Shown: piece by piece, positions 25,851 to 37,595 of the stretch | Numbering within the stretch: the first letter of the stretch is position 1 | Layout of the letters: each line of letters begins with the position of its first letter | NCBI GenBank assembly: GCA_963970005.1 | Contig: CAXAMN010025262.1 | Coordinates: 38,841 to 102,840, forward strand | DNA length: 64,000 nt | Direction: 5' to 3' | DNA from: Durusdinium trenchii | Taxonomy: Eukaryota; Sar; Dinophyceae; Suessiales; Symbiodiniaceae | Notes under the pieces: model-generated | What the model was told of the DNA's origin: nothing | What the model saw: only the letters and a program-made list of their open reading frames with translations | Databases searched by the model: none | Position numbers and translations under genes: made by a program

Positions 25851-26184
25851 TCGGAATGAATTTAGTTACACAGGACTTCGAATTTGCAATTTCCACCGCA
25901 ACGCAGGTCACACCACCACACGCCACGCAGAAAAGCATGAGTGCTTCAACACTCGCGCACCAACTCTGCGCTGTCTCTCCATCTCGATGTACGCCTCAAA
26001 TAAGAAACAACTACAATTAAGAAACGGCTTCGGAAACACATGACATCCATGGTCCGTAGAAAAGCTCTCCTCTTTTTTTGCCCATGCATCTCATGCCTAC
26101 AGCACACCACCCACAGCTTTGCTTTTCTTCACCTCGTCCCATGCATGTTTGCTCAGCGCGGTCAACGAAGGCTGTGGTAGAGCA

Positions 26185-26775
26185 GTCCGCAACGACGTAC
26201 TTGGACTATGCGCCTGTATATCTTACGTGACTCTGAAAGTGTGCTTGTGATTCATCTGATTCTGCGTGTTTGATATGTCTCTAAACTCACGCTCTTCATT
26301 CAGTATACAGTACATAGACACGGCTGCGGAAAGCTTGCCTTTCGTCTCATGCCTTCATTTCATGCCTACAGCGCAACACACATCTACAGCGCAGCATCCC
26401 AGAGCCCACAACTTGCGTACTCCACGCCTGTTTCTGAGCAACCGCACAAACGAACGAGACTCTTGCCGGAGCAGCCCGCAACGGTGTGCTGCCCAGGTCG
26501 GAGGGCTGTGGTAGAGCAGTCCGCAACGACGTACTCCGTCACTGTTCACGGGTCTCTGCGGCGCACACCTGCGGGCAGTACGGAGGAGCCAAGCCCGCGG
26601 CAAACGAGGCACTGGTGGAGCAGCCCGCCACGGCATACTCCAGGACGAAAGTCTTGGTGGAGCAGCCCGCAACGGCATACTCCAGGCCTGTTTCTGAGCA
26701 ATTGTGCTAACGAACGCAAGTCTTGGCGGAGCAGCCCGCAACGTCCAGGACTATTTCTGAGCAGCTGTGCAGGCG
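26185..26775. repeat. Degenerate repeat around gagcagYccgcaacg
   Basis: Six blocks of gagcagcccgcaacggcata-type sequence at uneven spacing (about 46-280 bp). Confidence 0.75.
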
Positions 26776-26847
26776 TCCTCAAGGCAGCATCTTGCCTGCT
26801 AATCATCGAAGTAACCTTCGTCGTCGTAGAAATCAGCGGCGATTTCT

Positions 26848-27106
26848 TGAGAGATGACTCAGCAGTGAGAGATGACTCAGCAGCGAGAGGTGACTCAGCA
26901 GCGAGAGATGACTCAGGATGACTCAGGAGCGAGAGATGACTCACCAGCGAGAGATGAGTCAGCAGTGAGAGATGACCCAGCCGCAAGAGATGACTCAGCA
27001 GCGAGAGATGGCTCAGCAGCGAGAGATGACTCAGCAGTGAGAGATGACTCAGCAGTGAGACAGGAAACAACAGCGAGAGATGACTCAGCAGCGAGAGATG
27101 ATTCAT
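26848..27106. repeat. 18-bp minisatellite, array 2
   Basis: About fourteen copies of the same gcgagagatgactcagca unit with point changes and one irregular spacer. Confidence 0.92.
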
Positions 27107-27111
27107 CCGCG

Positions 27112-27290
27112 TACTAAAGTTGTACTACAAAGTCGCCAGTTCTCATGGTCCAGCTTGCCAGGTACTCCGCGTACGAAAGTTGCACTACAATGTCGCCAGT
27201 TCTCAGCTTCCAGCTCACAGATTGCTCCGGGTACTAAAGTTGTACTACAAAGTCGCCAGTTCTCAGCTTCCAGCTCCCCAGATGCTGTGC
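27112..27290. repeat. About 60-bp tandem repeat
   Basis: Three copies of a unit with aaagttgtactacaaagtcg and ccagttctcagcttccagct. Single copies also follow array 1 at 25106-25186. Confidence 0.88.
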
Positions 27291-27654
27291 CTGCCACGAA
27301 ATCTGCACCTCGACGCTCACAAAGTGCTGTGCCTGCGCAGAAATCTGCACATGGAGGTTCACAAAGTGCTGCACCTGCCACGAAATCTGCACATGGAGGT
27401 TCACAAAGTGCTGCACCTGCCACGAAATCTGCACATGGAGGTTCACAAAGTGCTGCACCTGCCACGACATCTGCACATGGAGGTTCACAAAGTGCTGCAC
27501 CTGCCACGAAATCTGCACATGGAGGTTCACAAAGTGCTGCACCTGCCACGAAATCTGCACATGGAGGTTCACAAAAGTGTTGTGCCTGCCACGAAATCTG
27601 CAAATGCAGGTTCACAAAGTGCTGTGCCTGCCACGAAATCTGCACTTCAAGAAA
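27291..27654. repeat. 42-bp minisatellite, truncated by the gap
   Basis: More than eight copies of a unit with gtgctgcacctgccacgaaa and catggaggttcacaaa. The 42-bp period keeps frames open on both strands. The array runs into the N gap. Confidence 0.95.
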
Positions 27655-28168
27655 NNNNNNNNNNNNNNNNNNNNNNNNNNNNNNNNNNNNNNNNNNNNNN
27701 NNNNNNNNNNNNNNNNNNNNNNNNNNNNNNNNNNNNNNNNNNNNNNNNNNNNNNNNNNNNNNNNNNNNNNNNNNNNNNNNNNNNNNNNNNNNNNNNNNNN
27801 NNNNNNNNNNNNNNNNNNNNNNNNNNNNNNNNNNNNNNNNNNNNNNNNNNNNNNNNNNNNNNNNNNNNNNNNNNNNNNNNNNNNNNNNNNNNNNNNNNNN
27901 NNNNNNNNNNNNNNNNNNNNNNNNNNNNNNNNNNNNNNNNNNNNNNNNNNNNNNNNNNNNNNNNNNNNNNNNNNNNNNNNNNNNNNNNNNNNNNNNNNNN
28001 NNNNNNNNNNNNNNNNNNNNNNNNNNNNNNNNNNNNNNNNNNNNNNNNNNNNNNNNNNNNNNNNNNNNNNNNNNNNNNNNNNNNNNNNNNNNNNNNNNNN
28101 NNNNNNNNNNNNNNNNNNNNNNNNNNNNNNNNNNNNNNNNNNNNNNNNNNNNNNNNNNNNNNNNNNNN
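27655..28168. other. Assembly gap, 514 N
   Basis: A run of N. Flanks are two different tandem repeats, so the missing DNA is probably repeat. Confidence 1.
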
Positions 28169-28237
28169 GATGAGTAGTGTATGATGAGTGGTGTGTGATG
28201 AGTGGTGTATGATGAGTGGTGTATGATGAGTGGTGGT
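28169..28237. repeat. 14-bp tandem repeat after the gap
   Basis: Five copies of gatgagtggtgtat with small changes. Confidence 0.92.
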
Positions 28238-28299
28238 TGAACAGCTGTTGAATGTCCGTAACACGGAAGTTTTGCACACTAAACTTCCTTTGACAATAC

Positions 28300-28516
28300 C
28301 CCCAGTCCCGGGACTTCCACAGAACTTCCTCCGCCCGCGCCTTCTGCAGTCCTAAGCCCAAGGGGTTCCGCTGCGGCGCTTTGGTTGGCGCCTCCGAGCC
28401 GCCCACGCACACCTGCTTGATGGCCAAGAGGTAGCGCTCCTGGCCGCGGAACCCGCGCAGCGGAACCGAGAAGGAGAAGCACTGGCAGTCGCTCCAGTGG
28501 AGAGTTGGACTCCAGT
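28300..28516 (-). CDS. Candidate exon: FSFSVPLRGFRGQERYLLAI
   Basis: Seventy-one codons, GC3 near saturation: LHWSDCQCFSFSVPLRGFRG, then QERYLLAIKQVCVGG. The acceptor is gccctccccagcag, the donor GT (TGGGG^GTATTG). The strand pattern faintly recalls PAS domains, but I would not assign it. Confidence 0.5.
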
Positions 28517-29032
28517 CTGCTGGGGAGGGCGGCAACAGCTGATTCCCTGCCCTTGTTGGTATAAAGGACTTCCTTTTCGGATTAGGTACGAAGTTCAGAA
28601 GGACTCCAGTGCATATCGGATGATACCGGGTGGAGCTTGGATGGGCCAATGGATGAGAATTGAGAGGCCTATTTTGGGTGATTGAGATTCCATGGCCTAC
28701 GCCTCCCAAAAGAACTGACCTTTCAAACAACATTGTCGCTTTGAAACTTGGGAAGTTTGGCGGATGAAGTTGGGTCGATGCTCATCATCGTTGCTCTGGG
28801 GTGAGCCAACGTTTAGCATGAGCCATGTAACCATGGCTCATCTTTGTGCGACCAAGTGCCCAACATTAGGCGCACACACACGCATAAAACAAACCATGAG
28901 TCCACAACATCGATTCATAAGCAACACCAATGTTCAGTGTGAAGGCGATTTAAGTATTTTAATATATTTTAATGATTGACATGATTTCGATTCAAAAACG
29001 AAACTCTTTTTGACCCATGTGGACATCCCTAC

Positions 29033-29170
29033 CCATTTATTTGAGATGCTTTATGCCAGTATTGTTCGGCCCGGCGCTCCATCGAGGCCCGGCGCTTCTC
29101 TGCGGTGTTGTGCACGTTGACGGCGCGCCAGCGTCGGGTGGTCTGTCCGTTGAGAAAGCGGGTGTACTGC
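29033..29170 (-). CDS. Candidate exon: basic helical segment
   Basis: Reads QYTRFLNGQTTRRWRAVNVH then AEKRRASMERRAEQYW, GC3-rich. The acceptor is caccttggtcag, the donor GT (AATGG^GTAGGG). Strongly coding-like; family unknown. Confidence 0.5.
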
Positions 29171-29483
29171 CTGACCAAGGTGGTGAGGAGGTGAAGTGAG
29201 TGCAGCAAAGCAACCGTGCCTGGGGTATGTTGGGATAGTCGAACGTGCTAGGGTTCTTCAACCTCCGTTGGTAGATGGCCCAGGCTTCCAATAGGATTAT
29301 TGGTTCCGGGATGTTCCGGGTGTATTTGAGGTTGCGCTTTCCAAGAAGAATGTTGTTCACAGATCTGTTCGCATGGGATGGGTGGCTCGGCCGCTTTCCG
29401 CGCTACCTGATCACTCCCCATCTCTCCCTCTCTCTCTCTAAAGGAGTCAATGAATGCAGGAGAGTTAGGGAGGTGGTGCTCTA

Positions 29484-29717
29484 CAAATGATGAAGCCAAT
29501 GCAGCTTCTGGCAGAAGCCAGCCCGGGCGGAAGGCCTCCGCACCAGTCGTTTTGGTTCTCGGCCGAGTGGCCAAATGTAGATCATGAACATGGTCTCTGC
29601 CAAAGACCAGCTAATCAGGCCATATTTCACCAGCACTCGTGGATGGAAGTGGTGGGGGCTCACGTTCATCCACAAATTTCTCAGCCTCCACGCGGGCCGA
29701 TTCGCGCACGAGTCTTA
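29484..29717 (-). CDS. Candidate exon with membrane helix
   Basis: Open frame SCANRPAWRLRNLWMNVSPH then HPRVLVKYGLISWSLAETMF MIYIWPLG, a likely membrane helix followed by Arg/Lys. The acceptor is ccctacgtaag. A GT donor may cut it earlier than the stop. Same strand and order as 29033-29170 and 28300-28516, perhaps one gene. Confidence 0.4.
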
Positions 29718-32347
29718 CGTAGGGTGAAAGGCTGTTTCCGTTTCCTTCATCCACATGGAGGAGGGGTCCCCATATCGAAGGAATTCCCAGGCAGAACCCC
29801 TGATAGGCATGGGTTTTGGGACTATTTTGATTTCGTTTTTAAAGTGCACCTTGAAAATTGCAGATCGGTCACCGTTTTCCCTAACAAAATAACTTCGACC
29901 TCGAGTCAGGGAAGATCGTTGAACTCTGCTGACTGGGAGGTTTTTTCTGGCCTGACTGGGACCTATGACCATAAATAATACATATTGTTCACTATTGGAT
30001 TTCTCAAAATGCAATCTACAACAAATCAGGTCTGCATGGTTTTGCCACACCAACAACTGGGCCACATCGGGGGCACTCCAACCGGCAAACCACCATGCGC
30101 CTCGACCACAGCAGTTGCAAGGTCATGAACTTACAGAGTCGAAGAGAAAAGAACGAGACTGCTTTTGAAAAGGTCGAACGTGCGAATGAGACTTTTGCGG
30201 TATATAGATGTTGCAAGCCACGCAAGCCAAATGAATTCTCTAGCAGAAGTTCCACCAAAATCACCTGCAGTGAACTGCTGCTCCACCTGCCACTTGCCCA
30301 CTGCCAAACAGACCGCCTTCCCAAACACACCGCCTTCCCAAAAAACACTGCCTTCCAACCAATCAGGCAGGTGGCAGCACAGAGACCGCCATTGGTGTGG
30401 ACACACGCAACGCCAAGATCACCAGCTGCACCAGGAGACGTCGCAAGGGACTTTCACGGCTCATGGCCTCGCTTGACGTGCCGGCTTGCGCCGTGTGAGG
30501 ACAGTCCCCAGAGTCAGTTTGTGCCTCACTACGGAATGTGGCGCCCCGTAGGCTGCATGGTTTGCTATTGAAACAGATCTGGCACAAATGCCCGTGTCCC
30601 GCACCATTGTTGTTTCAAAAGCATCATCCTGAAAAGCCTATTTTTTCCTCCACCCGCCATGGACCAGGCCCGAAGGCAACTGTCCTCAACCCAAAAAATG
30701 GTCTCCTTTTGACGCCAAGAACCATCTGATTTCGTGTTGCACTGAGGTGTTCCACGTTCCAACCACGTTCTACCTCTTTCTCGGACTCCATCTCCACTAG
30801 CTTTTCGGTGCCCAGCGACCCCCAACAGCGGCAAGGCGACCAACGCCAGTGCTCCACGGGGTGGCGAGGCCAATGCCTCTGTGCTGCGAACCGGCGCGGC
30901 CGCACACTGCGGTATATCATACCAGGGCCCAGCGGCGCGGAGGATGGGGCCTAGTTGCAGGCCTTGTTCTATAGACTGTCACAGGCTTCCTGGGGCAAAC
31001 CCAACATTTAGTGAAGGCCTTCACCTGTGGACGGCCAACGACGCGAAAGAATCCATACTCAATTCGATCCAAGCCTTCACCGAGTCATGTGTGAATTCGA
31101 CTCACGCGCATGGACCATAGTCGTGTTGTTGCGTTGTAAGCTTGTGGGCCATATGTCCCATGGATCGTCGAACAAATATAACGATCAACACGTTCTTAAT
31201 AAGTCAGTCTCCTTAAGTCTCCCAAAGGACCCTAGTGGTTCCACTATAGCTCACTGGGAGTCCCATGCAGTGGTTCCAGCTCGACTCAAACCGACCGAAC
31301 GCATCGGTGACGCCCTTGGCGCCTGCGGCCATCCACGTGGAAGTCCACCAGGAGTCATCATGGTGTCAAGTGAGGTCACCAAAGAGGGAAGGTAGGTCAA
31401 AACGTCTTAAAGAGTTGTCAGTGCAGTATAAAGGAGTTCCAAGATCTTTGTCTGACATACTTAGGAGGTGAGTGGTAAAAGGATGTTTGAAGGCCCTGGG
31501 CCCTGGGGAGCTATTTGGGTCCAAAGGAGTCGGTTTCACATCCAATATGTCTTGAGATGTCTTGAGAGAGGCCGAATACGTCCAGCTAAACTTGTCGTGT
31601 TGTGGGCACTTTTGGGGCACATCTTCGAGTGGATTGGCTTGATCCTCATTCTCCTGTCCATTGAAAACATCATCGAACAGCCCATCGCTATGTTGCTGGA
31701 CAAAGGTGTGTGCTCAAAGACTCAAAGCTCTCCATCATGTCCTGCCTCTCTCTGTTCCTCTTTTACTGTTGCCAGCCAAATGTTCCCGACGCGCGCAGTT
31801 GAACCCCCCGTGGTCGCGTAGGTCACCCAGTGCTGCAAGCCTTTCCCCGTTGGCAGCGTGTTGGTTCCGATTTCTGCATTCTACATAAGACCTGAGTGAT
31901 GGTAATTCCAAAAGTTTCCAAACGCCTCCAAAAGCCAAATCCAGTTCGCAGTTCGATGCCGAAACCACTCGCGACACGTGGCCGGAGTCCTCACGAACCC
32001 GCCACCAGTGACGTTTTTTCATCCTTCAGACGAGCTGTTTCGCCTTTGCATCTCGGCAGCTGTGGCTCAAATGGAATGACAGTTGCCACTGGCAGATGAT
32101 GAACTGTGCAAAATCCACGAACTCACGAGCAGCCACGGCCCCGGCGTTCAACAAACATGCATTCACGGAAGTAACAGGTTCTATGAACTCTGGTCCACAC
32201 TGGGCCTGTCCCACTTCTAAGCGTAGGCAACTTGTATTCAACCATAAGGTATCCAAACATCGCGTACATGTCAAACCACCACATTCGTCCTCATCGACTC
32301 CTGTCACCTTTCGTTTGAGCCACAGGGCTTCCTACCACCCGTGCCAC

Positions 32348-32461
32348 CCTGCAGGGGAAGCTTCCTGGGCACGGCCTTCCCACACGGCTTCGGTGGGAAA
32401 GGCCGCCCGCAAGCGCCGCAAGCGCTGGCGGAGGGCGACCACGTCGCCCGTCTTGGAAGTT
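32348..32461 (-). CDS. Candidate exon: Arg-rich helix
   Basis: Reads TSKTGDVVALRQRLRRLRAA then FPTEAVWEGRAQE, GC3 near saturation. The acceptor is accgattatag, the donor GT (GCAGG^GTGGCA). Family unknown. Confidence 0.45.
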
Positions 32462-32928
32462 CTATAATCGGTTCTACAACCGTCGTTCACTGTTGAATCA
32501 CTTCTGAAAGCCTCCCCGGGAAAATCTCTATCAAAAGCCTCAACTCAGGTTTCACCTGGCCCTCCAAATCCTGAATCCTCTCATTTGCTCGTTGAGTTTG
32601 TTGTTTTCAGACTCTCTTCATGTCTTCATGTTCCTGCAGTTGGAGTAATAAAAGTCAATCCGCATGCGAGACCTATGTTCTGACTCGATGCAAACAAAGA
32701 ATTGCCCTGTTCCACCCATTTCAGGCGTGCCAATGATGGACGGCTCAACTTGCAGTCTTCTACTCATATGAGACACAGCCAACTCTGGTGCAAAGAAGTT
32801 CTGATCAGCTTCCAAGGCCATCCATTTGAATTAGTTCTGACAATCCGACCGGTCTGCACACCATGCTGCCGGTCTGGCGGTCCGTAGCACATTGAAAGAT
32901 CTGAGTAAAGGAAGGGGGCTTGGCAGAC

Positions 32929-32996
32929 ACTCCAGTCGACACTCCATGGGACTGGCATATTTTTACCCCCATTCACCCCTGAAACCACCCCAATAA
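32929..32996. repeat. Fold-back repeat family 1, half copy
   Basis: One arm (gacactccatgggactggca) with the family loop (cacccctgaaaccaccccaa); the right arm is missing. Confidence 0.7.
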
Positions 32997-35796
32997 GCAA
33001 ATGATGCCCCTGAACTAAGTGTATGTATATCCTCTCATGCTTCCTGCCTCCACGCAAAAACGCCGAGACCCCAGCGAAGAAAAATGCCACCGAAGACATG
33101 GATTTTGTTGAAGAAACAATTGGTGTACATTTCCTAGGATCAGCCTGTGCATTTGCGGCCCTCCATGGTGCGCAGTTTCCACAGGTGGCGGGGACTCCAC
33201 ATATCGCTGGGCCATTGGTGCCGGAGGATTGGCGGGGAATGAGCGGGCCTGATATGTGTGTTGTTGCACCTCTGGGGTTTCACACTCCTTGGAATGATCA
33301 TGGTTGGCATGGATGACATGGCAAGATGATGTCCAATCCTCGAGAAAGCTCCACTTATTCCATGGTTATTTTGATATTTGAGGGACTGTACCAATTCTTT
33401 GGGCGCCTGACATGTCTCCGCGTCGCGGCAAACACAAAAAACACTAACGGGCTGATGGATTTGCGAGATTGAGTGGAAGTAGGGGTCCGGTTTCGTCCTT
33501 CAACTCGTGGCATCCCACCTCCAAAGTGGCCAAGATCCGTCTGAATGTAGCTCGATGATCGGCACTCATCACCTTTTTTCTGAAGCTCCGGTTTCAGCGG
33601 GAAACTCTAAATGGACCCCCTGCTTCATCTGGAACCATTGGAAAGATATCCTAAGTTTTTGCCCCAATTCTGCTTCAATCCTCCGACTGGATCACTAAAC
33701 AGGGCCGAAGCGCACGGTGGAGCGAGCCAGGTTCGCTTCGCCCGTGGACGCGCGTGCGTCCACGCACGGACACGCGTGCGTCGAGCGCGGTGCACATGAA
33801 AATGGAAGAATGGGGTATCAAATTGGGTCGATCCAGGTGATTGATGAGTCTCATCACCTTTCCAGGTGGATCGTCCTCATCTTTCCAGGTCAAGAATGGA
33901 GCCTCTTTCCTTTGCATGCGTGAAAGGTGAGGTGTTGACAACCGGACGTGAGGAAAAAACAACAACCGTTTTTCAGTGGGTGGGATAGGCCCTTGAGGTC
34001 TTCTCGCTGCTACCTGATTGGTGCGCCCATGGAAGAATGTCATTACTTCTTTCCTGTGAAGATATGGATCCCTTGGGCCCCTTCAGAAAAAGGGTCTCAC
34101 ATCATCAACTCCATCTCAAAGCCCTCCATCGACTCCATCGTTTATCTGGAATTCTCCCATCTCCATGTTCATCCCAAGTTTGCCCCATTTGGGCTGTGGG
34201 GCACCTCCAGCGCAAGGTGACGCCCATCTGTGACGCCCATCACCATGGTATCGGGACAGTGTTTGATCATGTTTCATCCAAAGCTTGGCATCGGTCATGA
34301 AAGGAATTGTTAGATTGGTTGTTGAAACCATGCGAACCAGCTCAGTCAGTGGTTTCTTGGCGTCGTTGTGCGATCCTCACCGTGTAGGTCTCATGGAAGC
34401 CATGCGATTCGGTGGTGCAACGCAAAGATCCACGAACTCTTGTTTTAGGGCAAATCACCGACAGTTTTGCTGGTCACATCTAAGGCGACAGCAGCTGGAG
34501 CAAAAAAGGTTGATGTTTCAAACAGCATTTGGAGACGCAGCCAGTTGGTCTAACATGCGAGGACTCAGCACCAAATCCCATGCGCAGAACCTTCACCAAA
34601 TAGACCCGGGAACAAGAAGTTCTACATGTTGTTGGTGCCTTGTCTGGCGAGTTTGGGTGGCACCCCTTTGTTGGCATAGCCACATGCAGGGATGGGTTGA
34701 GTGCGCCGAACCTTGGCAGCCAAGACCACCCAGTTCCAATGCCCATTCAATCATAAACATAAATTTCAAAACATACAGCCCTAGGCTTCCAACCACTATT
34801 AAATTAATAGGCTTTACCAAATCAACTAGGGATTTTACACTACAAAAACCAGGTCAACCATTTTCTAATGGTCTTGGAAGTCTAGGGTAGTAAACATCAG
34901 AAGAATGGGAGGTGGGGGTCTATCATGGCCACACTCATGGCCACCCTTCTGCTCAACGTGGCTGGCACTCTCCATTGACCGCCGTGAGCTTTCAAACTCC
35001 GGAGGTCATGGTGACCCGTAGTCGCGAGGCTGAAAGCCTTCAGCGTCGAAAGACCTCGGATGGGGTGGGACAGTCGGTGTGTCAATCGAGTTTTTCTGCA
35101 TTGGATTGGATGGGACCCAGATGTGCTTGCAGGCATCCACCATGGAGGTTAAATACTGCGTGTGTGTTTTGTTTTTTTGGGGGGGGATCATGGTCAAATG
35201 GAGCACATCGGAAGTTCAACGCCTTTATTCTAACTCTTCTAAAGCCCAAAAAGCATGACCAGGAGGATGAGTTTCCGGAGGACTTGACTGGGAGGGGCGA
35301 TGCATTTGACGGACCATGGTCACGCAGCTGAGTTCTGCGGGTTCGCATTCTTACTCAACCACTGGGACCACATGAGGATGCATCGATACGGATGCCACCC
35401 TCAGGGCGACATTCTGGAAAAGGTGCGTGGACACGCAGTGCCTTTCTTTGGGGTTCTCGTGCATAGCTGCATTATGAACCAATTACAGTAATGACCACCG
35501 CTTTTGATGAATGGAGCCCACAAGCAGTGAAGTGAGATCAAACCTCCCTCGATAGAACCAGGCAGCAAACCCCGACTGACCGGAAGCAGCCTTTTCACGA
35601 ACGAACCAGGCCGCCCCACGCCGTCACCCTGCGCCCATCGCAGGGCTTGACGGAGAGCAGCCTGCGACGGAGCGGACGCTCCAAAAAAAGCCTCACCTGC
35701 CAACTGCCACATGTCGGGGTGACAGGGGCACCCCGACTTCCTCCGTTCGGCACTGTGACTGCTGGTGTGCTATATGTCGCCTTCCGCGACTTGCAG

Positions 35797-35955
35797 GTGC
35801 GTCTCGACCGATCTGAAGCTCACACCTGGAGCACCGGCCGCCGCGGTGGCCATGGCTTGGTCACGCCCTCCGGCCAGGCCTGGCATTGGCAGCTCCACTC
35901 CGAAACGGGCATCTTGACCATTCACACGATGGCTCTGACATCTGCTGGGTACCAG
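35797..35955 (+). CDS. Candidate exon, strand ambiguous
   Basis: Fifty-three plus codons including SGQAWHWQLHSETGILT after acceptor gcgacttgcag, ending at CAG^GTAGAT. The minus frame is also open (GGRDQAMATAAAGAPGVSFR). A 17-bp piece of its 3' end recurs at about 36046. Confidence 0.28.
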
Positions 35956-36042
35956 GTAGATGGCCTCCGACCTAAGGCCGCGTCCTTGCTACTAGCTTCA
36001 AAGACATACTAGAGCTTCATTGTTACTTACATGGCGGGGCAA

Positions 36043-36086
36043 ACACACACGATGGCTCTGACCCATGACCTTTGGTCATCGTGTGT
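36043..36086. repeat. Hairpin with cacacacgatg arms
   Basis: cacacacgatg and catcgtgtgtg are exact reverse complements. The left arm also repeats sequence at 35926. Confidence 0.8.
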
Positions 36087-36805
36087 GGGTTGTATGTTTC
36101 TTTTGCTAGAGGCAGTTGGGGTAGCTCATGGTGTGTCCAAGACGTAAGGAACACGAATTTGAGAGGAGGTCCATCGATTTGACGCCACGTAGGGCGTGGT
36201 CTTGAGATCTTTTGAGTCTCCTAACAAGCTCACAAGAATCCTTGATCTCTATAGCTCCCCTTGTTTTGAAGACACGAGTTGTTCGCAAGTGAACGTTTGG
36301 TCATTTGGTCAACACACTTGCGACTGCACCCCCACCTGCATGTACTATATATACACAAAGGAGGTCACGCCCATGGGCGGTGGTTCCAGCATCTTCTCAG
36401 AGTCTGTGGCAGTTGGGGAGGCCCTGATCAAAGACCCGAAACATGTTTGGGATAACCCAGCGCCAAAGCTGACGTTTGCTTTTTCTCCGAGCATCCTCTT
36501 GCTGCAACTCCTCTATACCACAACATCTCTCAGGAAGCAATGCCCGACTGTTCCGAAGATCCCACCAACTCCAAAACTCTCCTTCTTCCAGGTAGTTGGA
36601 AGTTGGGTGATTCCCAACCTGAAAGACTCGATGAAAGACTTTATAGATCAATATTGTAATTTGCGTGATTTTGATATTGTAGATCATCTTGATAGGCGCC
36701 TCAACACTTCACACCTCTCATGACCTGCCCATCATCCCATGTGTTGCCACATGCCATTCCCCATGATCCCGGCCTTCACCGGTCGCTTTGGAGGATGTTG
36801 GCACG

Positions 36806-36866
36806 TCACACCCTCCACCGACGCCTGCGTCATCGCGGTCACACCCTCCACCGAGGCCTTCGTCAC
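36806..36866. repeat. 30-bp tandem duplication
   Basis: tcacaccctccaccgacgcc and tcacaccctccaccgaggcc are adjacent units. Confidence 0.85.
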
Positions 36867-37466
36867 TTCGGGAAGAGAAACAAGAACATGATGAGTGAGA
36901 TATTGAACAAATTCGATAGTAAATAGATGTCGGGGTCTACCACTATAAAAACGACATGTCGGAAAAGTAAGTACATCCCCTCCGTCTTGGGAACCTGCTT
37001 CTGCCGGCTGGGGAGACCCAGAACTTCGAACGCCGGAAGGCGTTCTGTCGGTCCTGACCCAACGAACGCCGTTCAGATCGATACCCTAAGGCTCAGCCGG
37101 CTCTAACACTGCCCACACCTCCGAAGGTACCACTGGGCCCGACACGGGCGCCGAGATCAAAAGTCAATCACCTTATCAGGTTCGGTATGTGGATCCATAG
37201 GGAGGATAACCATTCATGCCCTGAGCGGAGAAGTCCCACCCCTGAAAGCTTTTGCCAGCAAGAAAGCCCTCAGGGTTCATGATTCGATGATCCAACATCC
37301 AAACCAAGAACGTTCACATTCTATCTTTTCCCACCAAATGCTCCCGACCTGACCTCGTTTAAAAAAGTTAAAAAAAACGCCCCGATCAAGTTCGAACAAA
37401 AAGCTGCACAAATCAAGTTCTCCACTTTTGGACAAAAACAACAAAACATGGAAAACCAAAAAAGAC

Positions 37467-37595
37467 CGGTGGATGGACTCCGACCGAAGCTGTCGCCTCG
37501 AAGCTGTCGCCCTCGTCTCCGTCGGAACCCCAGGAGGACGGAGAGCCCTCTGAAAGACGCGGCTCAGGTCGGCGCGTGGAACGGTTCGGTGACAT
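37467..37595 (-). CDS. Candidate first exon
   Basis: ATG at 37595, reading MSPNRSTRRPEPRLSEGSPS then SDGDEGDSFEATASVG. GC3-rich with a GT end (CACCG^GTCTTT). Possibly a disordered N-terminus. Family unknown. Confidence 0.33.

Noticed and set aside
27080-28177. Long open frames running through the N gap
   Set aside because: Their length comes from N codons and in-frame minisatellite units, not from coding signal.
37020-37110. Hairpin-rich GC segment (gaacgccggaaggcgttc) considered as an RNA gene
   Set aside because: No tRNA cloverleaf, anticodon arm or known snRNA motif could be fitted.
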